Made by a program: the position numbers and the translations under genes
Assembly: GCF_000797445.1 (NCBI RefSeq)
Contig: NZ_JSWF01000032.1
Location: 62,001 to 126,000, forward strand
Direction of reading: 5' to 3'
Length of the DNA stretch: 64,000 nucleotides
From: Lacinutrix jangbogonensis
GTDB lineage: Bacteria > Bacteroidota > Bacteroidia > Flavobacteriales > Flavobacteriaceae
Part shown: piece after piece, positions 16,309 through 25,540 of the stretch
Numbering within the stretch: position 1 is the stretch's first letter
Layout of the letters: the number at the start of each line of letters is the position of its first letter
Notes under the pieces: generated by a model
What the model saw: only the letters and a program-made list of their open reading frames with translations
Told to the model about the DNA's origin: nothing
The model's database searches: none

Positions 16309-19300
16309 ATGAGTAAAACTACCTTAAAAGGTTTTTTAAACCTAATATTACTATTTAGTTTGTTGTTTTTTGTTTCTCAAAGTTTTTCTCAGAATAGAAC
16401 TGCAGATTCAAAAAATTTATGGCTTAAGGCTATTAAAAAAAACGCTTCAACAATAGGCTCACTTTATGAAATTGATATTAAAGAGCTACAGAATATATTA
16501 AAAGCTGCACCAAATAGAAGTTCTTTTAAAGGCAGATCGGATATTATTATCCAGTTGCCTAATCTAAATGGTGAAATGGAAAAGTATAGGGTGAAAGAAG
16601 CATCTGTAATGGCTCCAGGATTACAAGCTAAATATCCAGAAATAAGATCTTATGTTGGATATGGTATTGATTCTCCAACATCTCGTTTGCGTTTTAGTTT
16701 ATCTCCATATAAAGGATTATCTGGAATTGTAATTTCTGGAGAGGAAAATAAAACAATAATAATTGAACCTAAAAAAGGAGATGTTTCTCAAATCGAAATT
16801 TTTAAAAGATCAGATAGAAAAAAAGGGGACAATGCATTTTTATGCAATACAACGGGTGAATTAGAGAGTACTATAAAATCATCAACTTCTTTAGGTCAAT
16901 TTAGTTCAGCAAATGGAACTTTACATACATTTGATTTGGCTTTATCAGTTACTGGAGAATATACTGCCTATCATGGAGGTACAAAAGCGTCTGCTAATGC
17001 AGCTATGGTGGCAACAATAACTAGGGTTAATGGTGTGTTTGAAAGTGATTTTAATGTTACTCTAGTTCTTATTCCTGGCAACGATGCAATCGTCTATACT
17101 AGTGCAAATACAGACCCATACTCACCAGTGTCTACTGGTCAAAATTACCATTCGTCATATGGAGGCTCACCATGGTTTGCTGTTAATTGGCAGGTAGAAT
17201 TGCAGGATGATGTATTAACGACAGTAATTGGTGAAGCAAATTACGATATAGGTCATTTATTTGGTCATGCTGGCGGCGGTGGTAATGCAGGTTGTATTGG
17301 TTGTGTGTGTGATTCTGCAGCGCATAATGGTGGTAAAGGTAGTGGTTATACTTCTCCAGCCGATGGTATCCCAGAAGGAGATACTTTTGACATAGATTAT
17401 GTTGCTCACGAATTAGGTCATCAGTTTGGAGCTAACCATACTTTCTCTCATCAATCAGAAGGAAGTGGTATTGCTCAAATTGAGCCTGGAAGCGGAAGTA
17501 CTATAATGGGTTATGCCGGTATTACAGGAGCTACTAATGTACAACAAAATTCAGATCCTTATTTTCATGCAATATCTATTCAACAAGTAACAGCTCATGT
17601 GGCATCAAGAACTTGTGATGATGAAACAGCTACTGGAAATAATGTGCCTGTCGCAAATGCCGGTTCTAATTATACATTACCTATTGGAACTCCTTTTATA
17701 TTATCTGGATCTGCAACTGATTTGGATGGAGGAGATGTTTTAACCTATTGCTGGGAGCAATATGATGAAAGAAATGGACAAGGAGGAGGTTTTCCTAGTG
17801 CAACAGGAACCAATAATAATAACCCTTTATTTAGATCATATAGCCCAAGTAGTTCATCCGAAAGAACTTTTCCGAAAATGTCAGATTTGATAGCAAGTGG
17901 TGTAAATGGTACGTTATGGGAAAAAATACCTACAGTAGCTAGAAGTGCGGATTTTAGATTAACGGTTAGAGATAATAGAAATTTAGGAGGAGCTAGTGAT
18001 TTTGCAGATATGTCTGTGAATTGGGTTACTGCTGCCGGACCATTTACTGTAAGTTCTCAAAACACAAATTCAGTTTGGCAACAAGGAAGTATACAGACCA
18101 TTACTTGGGATGTTGCAAGTACTAACGCAGCACCAGTAAATGCTGCTAATGTAGATATATTATTATCTACAGATGGCGGTTTAACTTATCCAACAGTATT
18201 AGCTACAGCTGTAACTAATGATGGTTCACATAATATTCTAGTGCCTAATGGAGAATCTGCGAACTGTCGTATAATGGTAAAAGGAAGTGGGAACATTTTC
18301 TTTAATATAAATACAGCAGTAATTAATATTTCGGGTTCAGTAGCACCAACAATATCTTATGCAACAACTTTTGGAAATATTATTGAAGGATCAGATTGTG
18401 ATTATACAGATATTCTAGTACCTTTAACAATAGGTCAAGGACCTAGTGAAAGTGCTTTAGTTACTTTTGCGATACCTGCTGGAGACGCTTCAATTGGAGT
18501 GGATTATGATATTTTGACTCCAACTGTTACTTTTGATCAAGGTATCACCGATTCTCAAGATTTAAGGCTTAGAATTTATAATGATTCTTTTGCTGAAACT
18601 GATGAAACAATAACAATAGATTTTTCTGTTAGTCCAAATGGAGGAAATGCAGTAGTTGGGTCCAACTCGTATACGTTTATTATAACTAATGATGATTTTG
18701 ATCCTTTATCATCTGGGGCAATAAGTACAATATTCTCAGATGATTTTGAATCTGGATTATCAAATTGGACAGTTTCAGGTAATGGAACCTCAAATTTTGC
18801 TATTACTAATAATGCAGGATTTCCTGATGCTGGTTTCTTCAATTCGAACCAATCTAATACAACTAACTATGCTTTTGTTAATGATGATAGTTGTAACTGT
18901 AATATGGATGCTGAACGTATCGCCTCAATTGGTATTGCCTTAACTGGTGGCAAAGAATACACTATTTCTTTCGATTATGCTTTTGATAATCAATATGTGG
19001 GTGATACTGCAAGATTGGAACTTTCATCAGATGGAGGAGCGACATGGTTAATTGCATCAAATCTCCCAATAACGGCTACAGGAACTGGTTCAACAGCTGC
19101 TAGTACGGTGCCGTTTACAACTACAAGTTTTAGCTATACACCAGGAGCAAATGAAACAACAAATTTCTCATTTCTATACGGAGATGAAGGTGGTTGGGCG
19201 CAAGGATTAATAATTGATAATTTTGTTATTACTAGTGAAGTAGGCTATTTAGCTGTTCAGACGGCCGAAAACACAATGACTCCAAACTCAATAAATTTAC

Positions 19301-20481
19301 AAGCTATTGGCTCTGCTTATGCTTTTGATGCAATAAGTGGTGATCTCATCTTAAACTATAATAATATTAATGGTTTCGATTATGGTTGTATCGATGCCAA
19401 TGTAGTTAGAGAAGGTCTTGGAGCGCAAGAATACAATGGCAGTATTTCTCCAGCTTTTGTAACAGAGAAGTCTTTTACAATTACACCAACTAATACGACA
19501 ACAAATACGGTAACGGAATTAACCTTTTATTTCACTGAAGCAGAAATTTCAGGTTGGGAAGGCACTACTCTATTATCCAGAAATAATTTATTTGCAAAGA
19601 GAGAAGGTAGTAATGATATTGTACCGGTAACAGTTTCAGCATACGGTTCAGATGTAGCTTTAACAGGATTATTTACAGGTGTTTCTGGTGTCTATTATTT
19701 TGGTCCAGAAGATGCCTTTAGAACAGCAGTTGCTCCTAAAGTATATTTACAAGGCGCTTTATTAAATAGCACTGGAGGATTAATGCGTGATGATATACGT
19801 ACAATGATTTCCACTACGAGTCCTTATGATGCTACAATATGTAATGCTTCGGTATTTACTGTAACTGGAAACGATGCTATTGTGGATTGGGTTCAAGTAG
19901 AGCTAAGAGATGCTAATAATAACACAACTGTTGTTGTTTCACAATCTGCTTTATTACAAAGAGATGGAGATGTAGTAAATACAAACGGTATTTCATCTTT
20001 AATTTTTAATGTGCCATCGGCTAATTATTATGTAGCCATTAAACATCGAAATCACTTAGGGATTATGACAGCTAATCCCATTTTATTAAGAAATTCAAAT
20101 GTAGCTACGGTAGATTTTACAGATGTTACAAACCAAATTACTTTTGGAAGTAATGCACAAACAGCCTCTGGTATGCCTGTAAATATAGTGGCAATGTGGG
20201 CAGGAAATGTAAATGGAGATGATATTGTACAGTATTCTGGAACCACTCCAGACTCTCCAAGCATTTTATCTGAAGTTATAAATGATTTAGGAAACTTTCT
20301 TGGTTTACCAACGTACATAGTGAATGGATACAATGTGCATGATATAAATATGGACGGAAAGACTCAGTATACAGGAACCGAACCTGATACGCCTTTTGTA
20401 CTTCAGAATGTTATAGATCATCCAGAGAATTTTTTGAACTTTTATACGTATCAAATAGAAGAACAATTACCAGAAAATTAA
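16309..20481 (+). CDS. secreted reprolysin-type zinc metalloprotease, multidomain, EQLPEN C terminus
   Basis: A 1390-residue secreted protease. A signal peptide is followed by a propeptide-like region (to ~200) and an M12B/reprolysin-like catalytic domain (~205-437). The zinc site HELGHQFGANH (367-377) and Met-turn (MGYAG, ~400) are intact. Downstream lie a PKD/cadherin-like segment (~445-570), an Ig-like ITWDVAST segment (~577-675), a Calx-beta domain (~680-790) and a jelly-roll-like region starting DDFESGLSNWTVSG (~805-980). From ~1144 to the end it matches the C terminus of the lipase-like protein at 205-3093, with two dockerin-like repeats (GNVNGDDIVQYSGT and DINMDGKTQYTGT) and the ending EQLPEN. 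There is no YPNP-type T9SS signature. It is probably a cell-surface or released protease. Confidence 0.9.
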   Translation: MSKTTLKGFLNLILLFSLLFFVSQSFSQNRTADSKNLWLKAIKKNASTIGSLYEIDIKELQNILKAAPNRSSFKGRSDIIIQLPNLNGEMEKYRVKEASVMAPGLQAKYPEIRSYVGYGIDSPTSRLRFSLSPYKGLSGIVISGEENKTIIIEPKKGDVSQIEIFKRSDRKKGDNAFLCNTTGELESTIKSSTSLGQFSSANGTLHTFDLALSVTGEYTAYHGGTKASANAAMVATITRVNGVFESDFNVTLVLIPGNDAIVYTSANTDPYSPVSTGQNYHSSYGGSPWFAVNWQVELQDDVLTTVIGEANYDIGHLFGHAGGGGNAGCIGCVCDSAAHNGGKGSGYTSPADGIPEGDTFDIDYVAHELGHQFGANHTFSHQSEGSGIAQIEPGSGSTIMGYAGITGATNVQQNSDPYFHAISIQQVTAHVASRTCDDETATGNNVPVANAGSNYTLPIGTPFILSGSATDLDGGDVLTYCWEQYDERNGQGGGFPSATGTNNNNPLFRSYSPSSSSERTFPKMSDLIASGVNGTLWEKIPTVARSADFRLTVRDNRNLGGASDFADMSVNWVTAAGPFTVSSQNTNSVWQQGSIQTITWDVASTNAAPVNAANVDILLSTDGGLTYPTVLATAVTNDGSHNILVPNGESANCRIMVKGSGNIFFNINTAVINISGSVAPTISYATTFGNIIEGSDCDYTDILVPLTIGQGPSESALVTFAIPAGDASIGVDYDILTPTVTFDQGITDSQDLRLRIYNDSFAETDETITIDFSVSPNGGNAVVGSNSYTFIITNDDFDPLSSGAISTIFSDDFESGLSNWTVSGNGTSNFAITNNAGFPDAGFFNSNQSNTTNYAFVNDDSCNCNMDAERIASIGIALTGGKEYTISFDYAFDNQYVGDTARLELSSDGGATWLIASNLPITATGTGSTAASTVPFTTTSFSYTPGANETTNFSFLYGDEGGWAQGLIIDNFVITSEVGYLAVQTAENTMTPNSINLQAIGSAYAFDAISGDLILNYNNINGFDYGCIDANVVREGLGAQEYNGSISPAFVTEKSFTITPTNTTTNTVTELTFYFTEAEISGWEGTTLLSRNNLFAKREGSNDIVPVTVSAYGSDVALTGLFTGVSGVYYFGPEDAFRTAVAPKVYLQGALLNSTGGLMRDDIRTMISTTSPYDATICNASVFTVTGNDAIVDWVQVELRDANNNTTVVVSQSALLQRDGDVVNTNGISSLIFNVPSANYYVAIKHRNHLGIMTANPILLRNSNVATVDFTDVTNQITFGSNAQTASGMPVNIVAMWAGNVNGDDIVQYSGTTPDSPSILSEVINDLGNFLGLPTYIVNGYNVHDINMDGKTQYTGTEPDTPFVLQNVIDHPENFLNFYTYQIEEQLPEN

Positions 20482-20580
20482 TTTATCTGGATTGTTTTTT
20501 TAAATTCATTATTCTGAAAATTCAAATAAAAATATTTATGATTAATAAGAATTGAGATTGTTATAAATATAAAATAATAG

Positions 20581-20607
20581 AAGCCAATACGAAAGTATTG
20601 GCTTTTT
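20581..20607 (+). terminator. rho-independent terminator downstream of the metalloprotease
   Basis: A perfect 10-bp stem (AAGCCAATAC / GTATTGGCTT) with a GAAA tetraloop and a T-tail. It lies 100 nt after the protease stop and only 15 nt before the next start codon, so it may also separate or attenuate transcription into 20622. Confidence 0.85.
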
Positions 20608-20621
20608 ACGTTTGTATTAAT

Positions 20622-21494
20622 ATGAAAAAGATTGTATTCGTTTTTATTTTAGGCCTCTCAGTAGTTGCATTAGCATTTCAATTTAAACCTGTAAAAGAAA
20701 CTGTAGAATATGTTTCTAAAGCTGTGGTTTTAAAAGAAACCCTAATACATAAAGACGGTCTAACCATAAGCTCAAGAGTTAAAATGCCTAAAGGTTATAA
20801 GCGTGTTGAGTATCCAAAAGGATCATTTCAGGAATATTTACGCAATTATAAACTAAAACCGTTTGGGAGTAAAATTATTAATTACGACGCTAGTGAATAT
20901 TACTGGCAACAAGGTCACATAGGAATTCTAGAAATACCAGTTCCTAAAAATGGTTTGCAACAGTGTGCAGACGCTTTAATAAGAATAAGAAGCGAATACC
21001 TTTGGGATAACAATAGAAAGCGTGAAATAGGTTTTAATTTTACCTCAGGCCATTATTGTTCATGGAAAAAATATGCCGAAGGTTATAGACCTCAAATTAA
21101 TGGTAGTAAAGTGACGTTTAGCAAGACCGCTTCAGCAAACCAAACAAAAGAGAATTTCTACAAATACCTTAATCTAATCTATATGTATTCTGGCACTTTA
21201 TCGTTGTCTCTGGAGTTAAAAGCGATTACTACGGTTAAAGATTTAAAAACAGGAGACATGCTTATTAGAGGTGGAAGTCCTGGACATATTGTAATTCTTG
21301 CAGATGAGGTTGTAAACAAAAAAGGAAAAAAATTATTTCTACTTTTTCAAGGTAATACACCAGCACAAAGCGTGCATTTGGTAAAGAATCTTGAAGATAG
21401 CTCTATTTCGCCTTGGTACAATTTAAAAATGAATGCTGAAATCCCAGTATCGAACTACACGTTTTACGATTCTAAATTTGCACGCTTTAAATAG
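20622..21494 (+). CDS. DUF4846 family secreted protein
   Basis: A 290-residue protein. I place the start at the ATG at 20622, which opens the signal peptide (MKKIVFVFILGLSVVALAF); the ATG at 20598 lies inside the terminator hairpin. Family-type features: an aromatic-rich mid-section (QQCADALIRIRSEYLWDN), FTSGHYCSWKKYAEGYRP, and a C-terminal segment resembling NlpC/P60-style substrate handling (LKTGDMLIRGGSPGHIVILAD, FLLFQGNTPAQSVHLVKN). I assign DUF4846 from memory of these motifs. The GD-x-L-x-RGG-PGH-I block suggests an enzyme fold, but no activity is known. No operon partner is evident; the following genes are convergent. Confidence 0.75.
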   Translation: MKKIVFVFILGLSVVALAFQFKPVKETVEYVSKAVVLKETLIHKDGLTISSRVKMPKGYKRVEYPKGSFQEYLRNYKLKPFGSKIINYDASEYYWQQGHIGILEIPVPKNGLQQCADALIRIRSEYLWDNNRKREIGFNFTSGHYCSWKKYAEGYRPQINGSKVTFSKTASANQTKENFYKYLNLIYMYSGTLSLSLELKAITTVKDLKTGDMLIRGGSPGHIVILADEVVNKKGKKLFLLFQGNTPAQSVHLVKNLEDSSISPWYNLKMNAEIPVSNYTFYDSKFARFK

Positions 21495-21542
21495 TAGCGG
21501 TTTACAGTAATTTTATTGCTTTATTTCAAAACTCTAGAGCAT

Positions 21543-22301
21543 TTAATCCTTATCCTTTATCTCGTTTTCTAATATTTTATCAACAGTTTCTAAGGTGCGA
21601 TATAATCTATCTACCTGCCATTTTAGAGATACTGTACTTTCAATTTTGAAGGTTAGTAAGTTCCAAAGCTTTAAATTATTATAAAATTGGTTATAATTAG
21701 TAGTTGGTCCTACTGTTTTTAATCCACTAGCATGGGCTCCACCATGCACCACATTGGCATAATTTATAGTGTTATAAAAGTAGGGTTCTATAGCAGTTGT
21801 ATATTGATTAAATACATAATCGTCCGAACTATTTAAATCTTCAAATAGTATGCTAAACATCTGGAGTCCGTTTTTTAGAGAGTCGTTTTTAACCTTCGAT
21901 AAATAGCCTTCATTTAAAAACTCATTGATTATTGGATAGGAAAAGTTAGCCCTGTAAGCGGTCCCTAATGCGCCTAAAGTTTCTTTTAAAAGATATAATG
22001 AGTCTTTGTTTTTTAAATTTATAATGTCAAGACTTCTATTGTTATGTTGATTTAGAGTGTCCAGTTTTGCACTAAACCATTTCGCTCTTCGTTGCGTGAT
22101 GGTTATCTCTGCATGTATTTTAACGAAGTAATTTTCTAATACGGCCTTTTCTTTATTAGTGTTACTCCAATCATTAATTTGAAGCGCAAAGAGAATTCCA
22201 ATAACTACTAGTACTATTTCGCCAATCGCGTATTTAAAATATTTACCCGTTTTGTTTTCTAAAAGAAGCGACTTTCTTATATGTCTAAAGAACTTTATCA
22301 T
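21543..22301 (-). CDS. DUF6090-like membrane-anchored protein, paralogue 1 (last in operon)
   Basis: A 252-residue member of a family defined by a basic N terminus (MIKFFRHIRKSLLLENKTGKY) followed by one very conserved membrane helix (YAIGEIVLVVIGILFALQIN) and ~200 variable, helix-rich residues. The N terminus is probably cytoplasmic by the positive-inside rule, with the rest in the periplasm. It is the last of four full-length tandem copies, 4 nt downstream of the previous one. It carries ALQINDW where the siblings have AL(A/S/N)INN. The function is unknown and I infer none. Confidence 0.85.
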   Translation of the reverse strand: MIKFFRHIRKSLLLENKTGKYFKYAIGEIVLVVIGILFALQINDWSNTNKEKAVLENYFVKIHAEITITQRRAKWFSAKLDTLNQHNNRSLDIINLKNKDSLYLLKETLGALGTAYRANFSYPIINEFLNEGYLSKVKNDSLKNGLQMFSILFEDLNSSDDYVFNQYTTAIEPYFYNTINYANVVHGGAHASGLKTVGPTTNYNQFYNNLKLWNLLTFKIESTVSLKWQVDRLYRTLETVDKILENEIKDKD

Positions 22302-22305
22302 CGTT

Positions 22306-23091
22306 TTAATCGTTTTTTAAATCATCTTCTATTAATTGATTCAGTTTTTGAAGCTGATTTGTCATTTCGCTATGCGTATATTTTATTCCTATATTGTTAG
22401 TTACCGCAAGTTTTAACCCATTTCTAAATTCACTTATATTAAGCAATCTGTTATAATCCGGAATTACCGTTGATATAGGAATTTGTGATGGATCTTTAGG
22501 AGACAAGAGTCCAGTATCAGCTGTTTTTTGAATGTCTAATGAATTAAATATTACGATGTTTTTTATAGAAACGTTATAAAGATATTCTTCATACTCACGA
22601 TACATATGATGCTCCATATTATTAATTTGTTTATACATTTTATCTAGCTCTAATAGATGATTTTTAATCGAATCATTAGTAATATAATTTAGATTACCAG
22701 AGCTCACTAGCTCTTTATAGGTGTTATTTGTTGGTATAAAATTAAGTCTAGGAAAAACGCTGTTAATAAGCTGTTCTAGAGAGATAACATCTAAAACGGT
22801 TTCAAGTGGCTTAAAAGCTAGCAAACGTGCAGCCGATTTTGCTGTCGCAGCTCTGTAATTAATAAGGCTGTCGTTGTTTTTAAATTCTAGTGTGATATCT
22901 GTTTGCAAGTTTTTTAAGTAGTTTACTTCTTGTTTTCTAGCCTTTCTATCTTCATTTCTATTATTTATGGCAAGCGCAATCAAAATACCTATAACCACTA
23001 GTACTATTTCTCCAATGGCGTAAAGTAAATACTTAGAGGTTTTGTTTTCTTTAATCATGTTTTGGCGAATTTTTCTAAAGATTTTAATCAT
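22306..23091 (-). CDS. DUF6090-like membrane-anchored protein, paralogue 2
   Basis: A 261-residue paralogue. N terminus MIKIFRKIRQNMIKENKTSK, then the conserved helix with YAIGEIVLVVIGILIALAIN, then a charged linker (NRNEDRKARKQEVNYLKNL) likely to form a coiled coil. The mid-region shows the family's ELVSSGNLNYITNDSIKNHLLEL pattern, also found in the copy at 23894-24658. It sits 4 nt from its neighbours on both sides, typical of a co-translated operon. Confidence 0.85.
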   Translation of the reverse strand: MIKIFRKIRQNMIKENKTSKYLLYAIGEIVLVVIGILIALAINNRNEDRKARKQEVNYLKNLQTDITLEFKNNDSLINYRAATAKSAARLLAFKPLETVLDVISLEQLINSVFPRLNFIPTNNTYKELVSSGNLNYITNDSIKNHLLELDKMYKQINNMEHHMYREYEEYLYNVSIKNIVIFNSLDIQKTADTGLLSPKDPSQIPISTVIPDYNRLLNISEFRNGLKLAVTNNIGIKYTHSEMTNQLQKLNQLIEDDLKND

Positions 23092-23095
23092 GGTA

Positions 23096-23857
23096 TTATG
23101 CTTCTATATTTTTAATTTCTGTGTCAATAGACATTATGAGCGTTTTTACCAGTTTTAGTAATTTTTGCCGGTAATGATAATTTAAAAATAGATTAAGTCT
23201 GTTTCGATAAGATTTCACAAAGTACAAAAACTCTTGATCGGTTTTTAGTACTTCATAATTTAAAGGTTTAAGTCGCGGTTTAGAGTTAGATGCATTCAAA
23301 TCATATACGTAAGATTCCTCAAATCGTGTAGAAAACAAGTCTCTAATGGCACGTTCATTTTCATCTAAAATAATAGAAGACTCATTTCTCAAAAAATAAC
23401 TGTATTCAGAACCATAAACTCTTATAATTTCATCTCTTAAGGTCTCATTTTTAATCAAATTTATACTTTTAGATTTAAGCGTCTCAAAAGCGCTAGTAGA
23501 ATGCTCAAAAATTACAGGAAACATCATATCACCAATATAATCTGGTATGGAATCGTTGTATGGTAAATTATTTTCTAAGGAATGGATAACGACATCGGCT
23601 GAAGCGATACTAGATATTATACGTTTTTCGTTCCATTTTAAATCCGTAAAATCTGCTTCCAAACCAATTTCTATAGCCTTGAGCATGTGCAGCTCTTCCT
23701 TGGATGCTCTGCGGTCTTCATTCCAATTATTAATAGATAATGCTATTAAAATCCCAATAACTACTAGTACTATTTCGCCAATAGCATAAAGCAAATACTT
23801 TTTTGTTTTTCCTTCGGAAATGTAACGTTGACGAATATGTCTAAAAATTTTAATCAT
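23096..23857 (-). CDS. DUF6090-like membrane-anchored protein, paralogue 3
   Basis: A 253-residue paralogue with N terminus MIKIFRHIRQRYISEGKTKK and the family helix YAIGEIVLVVIGILIALSIN followed by NWNEDRRASKEEL. Its periplasmic part is the most divergent of the four (FETLKSKSINLIKNETLRDEIIRVYG replaces the ELLNSGNL pattern). It is preceded by a 36-nt gap after paralogue 4 and followed by a 4-nt gap. Function unknown. Confidence 0.85.
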   Translation of the reverse strand: MIKIFRHIRQRYISEGKTKKYLLYAIGEIVLVVIGILIALSINNWNEDRRASKEELHMLKAIEIGLEADFTDLKWNEKRIISSIASADVVIHSLENNLPYNDSIPDYIGDMMFPVIFEHSTSAFETLKSKSINLIKNETLRDEIIRVYGSEYSYFLRNESSIILDENERAIRDLFSTRFEESYVYDLNASNSKPRLKPLNYEVLKTDQEFLYFVKSYRNRLNLFLNYHYRQKLLKLVKTLIMSIDTEIKNIEA

Positions 23858-23893
23858 ATTTATTTCTAGTGTAAATAGGAGCTTATTTAATTA

Positions 23894-24658
23894 TTATTTA
23901 TGCTCATTATCTATTAAAACAATAAGCTGTTCGCACATGGTTTTCATTTGTTTTAACTGTTCGTTCATGACGCTAAATTCATAAACCGCCATTACAAAAC
24001 CATTTTTTTGTTTGGTGTCTTTTAGCATGGCATCAAATTGGTCAACGGATAAATCTCTATTTTCACCAGCTGCACCTTTACTCATGTAGTACATATAATT
24101 TTGAACAATTGGATTCATGTCCATCATATCAAAAGAGGGCTCATATAGCATAACTTCCGCATCATATCTAAAATGAGCTTCCTCGTCTTTTAAGGACTTA
24201 TAAAGTGATTCCATATTAAGTAGCGTGTTTTTAATAGAATCATTTGAAATTAATGCCAAATTACCAGAATTCAATAACTCTTGGAAGGTGTTGTTAATTT
24301 GAGAAAATTTCTGCCATGTATAAATATTTACCGTATGTATACTAAAAACTTTGAGGTCTGTTATGGGCTCTCCTTCGTAATGATTAATGACTGTATTTGC
24401 AGAATTAATAGCCGTTGTTCTTGTGGCTATATAAGTGTCTAAATGTGCGATATTCAGTTTTAAATCTGTTTTAATATTTTTTAAATAATGTAATTCTTTC
24501 TTACGCTGTTGATTTGATGTGTTGTAATTATTGATGTTGAGCGCAATAAGAATTCCAATAACCACAAGTACGATTTCGCCAATGGCATAAAGTAGATACT
24601 TACTAGCTTTATTTTCATTAATCATGTTTTGGCGTATTTTTCTAAAAAACTTAATCAT
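23894..24658 (-). CDS. DUF6090-like membrane-anchored protein, paralogue 4
   Basis: A 254-residue paralogue. I start it at the ATG at 24658 because this gives the canonical MIKFFRKIRQNMINENKASK; the ORF extends eight codons further up but without family similarity. The conserved helix is YAIGEIVLVVIGILIALNIN. Its periplasmic part contains FQELLNSGNLALISNDSIKN. The start overlaps the stop of the shortened copy upstream by 8 bp (ATGATTAA), so translation is probably coupled. The late Met-rich stretch (YEPSFDMMDMNPIVQNYM) is peculiar to this copy. Confidence 0.85.
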   Translation of the reverse strand: MIKFFRKIRQNMINENKASKYLLYAIGEIVLVVIGILIALNINNYNTSNQQRKKELHYLKNIKTDLKLNIAHLDTYIATRTTAINSANTVINHYEGEPITDLKVFSIHTVNIYTWQKFSQINNTFQELLNSGNLALISNDSIKNTLLNMESLYKSLKDEEAHFRYDAEVMLYEPSFDMMDMNPIVQNYMYYMSKGAAGENRDLSVDQFDAMLKDTKQKNGFVMAVYEFSVMNEQLKQMKTMCEQLIVLIDNEHK

Positions 24659-24956
24659 TATTTGTGGGTTTAGAGAGTTCAATTATTTTAGTCATGTTAT
24701 AACTTCGTGTTTCACTTATACAATTATTGCGAACAAAGCGTTCTTCTTCCTGATAATCTATAAGGATAGCGTTACAAATTATTATTAATTGACGCAATTC
24801 ATGATTTAAAATAAGAGCTATGGATAAACAATAAATTATAGAGTTAGTAGCAACGTCTAAAGAGTTAAACGTGCCCAAAAACCCGCCATGATAACCAAGT
24901 GAATTTATGTTTTTAGATTGCAGTTGTTGCCGGATTTGGGGAAAATTTTTAACCAT
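24651..24956 (-). CDS. shortened DUF6090-like paralogue lacking the membrane helix
   Basis: A 101-residue ORF at the head of the operon. Its first ~20 residues (MVKNFPQIRQQLQSKNINSL) resemble the family N terminus, but the YAIGEIVLVV helix and most of the body are gone. The stretch ILNHELRQLIIICNAILID resembles the C-terminal helix of paralogue 4 (VMNEQLKQMKTMCEQLIVL). I read it as an internal-deletion derivative that stayed in frame, or a remnant. Its stop codon overlaps the next start by 8 bp, so it could still serve as a leader cistron. It could also be an unrelated small protein. Confidence 0.5.
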   Translation of the reverse strand: MVKNFPQIRQQLQSKNINSLGYHGGFLGTFNSLDVATNSIIYCLSIALILNHELRQLIIICNAILIDYQEEERFVRNNCISETRSYNMTKIIELSKPTNND

Positions 24957-25143
24957 CTATTTAAAATTTTAAACAGATGAGGTTGATGTTTCGTGTTTGG
25001 TTGTGCAAAATGTAGTGCTTAAATTAATAAAAATGATCTAATAGCGTTTTTAAAGATACAGCTTTTTCGTTTTAGTTGTCGATTGTGTTTTTATCTTTCT
25101 TTACTTGATACCTAATCCTCTTTTTATTAATGAAAGGCTTTCG

Positions 25144-25151
25144 TATTTTTG
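25144..25151 (+). promoter_or_regulatory. -7 element (TATTTTTG) placed 4 nt before the start codon
   Basis: TATTTTTG matches TAnnTTTG and is followed by CATA and then the ATG at 25156. Since the element is centred near -7, transcription would begin at or within a couple of bases of the A of ATG, predicting a leaderless mRNA. The same arrangement occurs at 58295-58302. Confidence 0.5.
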
Positions 25152-25155
25152 CATA

Positions 25156-25533
25156 ATGAGTAAACCGTTAACACCACAAGAACTTCACAACCTTGCCATG
25201 AACCATGTTGGTAAAGATTTAGAAAAAAGAGGTTTTGAGTTTATAGCTATAAATAGCAAACTAAAAAAACATCCACAATTTGTTTGTATGGATGCCAAAA
25301 AGCAATATTATTTCGTTGTTGTAAAAGCTGTGGTTTTACCTGATAATGCTAATAATTACGATGTAGTTTGGATGGAGTCTTTTAAAGAACATGCAAGAAC
25401 AAACGATGCAAAAGTACTTTTTGCTGGAGTAGGTTTAGGAAACCCTGAAAGTGAAAACCTGCCTATTTATTTAAACGAAGAATATTTAATTGAGTATAAT
25501 GGCATACAAGTGCTAGACACCAATTTTAACTAA
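25156..25533 (+). CDS. small conserved cytoplasmic protein upstream of apbE
   Basis: A 125-residue soluble protein starting MSKPLTPQELHNLAMNHVG. I chose the ATG at 25156; the longer frame from 25105 runs through the -7 element. From memory, homologues in flavobacteria sit next to apbE and sometimes carry a Na+-NQR subunit F label in databases. There is no cysteine cluster, flavin motif or membrane helix, so that label cannot be right and the real NqrF is at 14799-16109. The alpha/beta pattern (FVCMDAKKQYYFVVVKAV ... KVLFAGVGLGNPE) looks like a restriction-endonuclease-like or similar small fold, but I do not claim one. apbE begins 7 nt after its stop, so the two are one operon. Confidence 0.75.
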   Translation: MSKPLTPQELHNLAMNHVGKDLEKRGFEFIAINSKLKKHPQFVCMDAKKQYYFVVVKAVVLPDNANNYDVVWMESFKEHARTNDAKVLFAGVGLGNPESENLPIYLNEEYLIEYNGIQVLDTNFN

Positions 25534-25540
25534 AATATTT

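Noticed and set aside
20052-20333. A 93-codon minus-strand frame within the EQLPEN domain of the metalloprotease
   Set aside because: It is antisense to a domain conserved at protein level in a second gene of the window, so the sense frame is the real one.
22190-24600. Recurrent ~55-bp similar blocks as a mobile repeat
   Set aside because: They are the codons of the conserved membrane helix in the four DUF6090-like paralogues, at the same place in each gene.
25156-25533. Calling the gene before apbE an NqrF subunit
   Set aside because: It has no ferredoxin cysteines, no FAD or NADH motif and no membrane helix, while a complete nqrF lies at 14799-16109.
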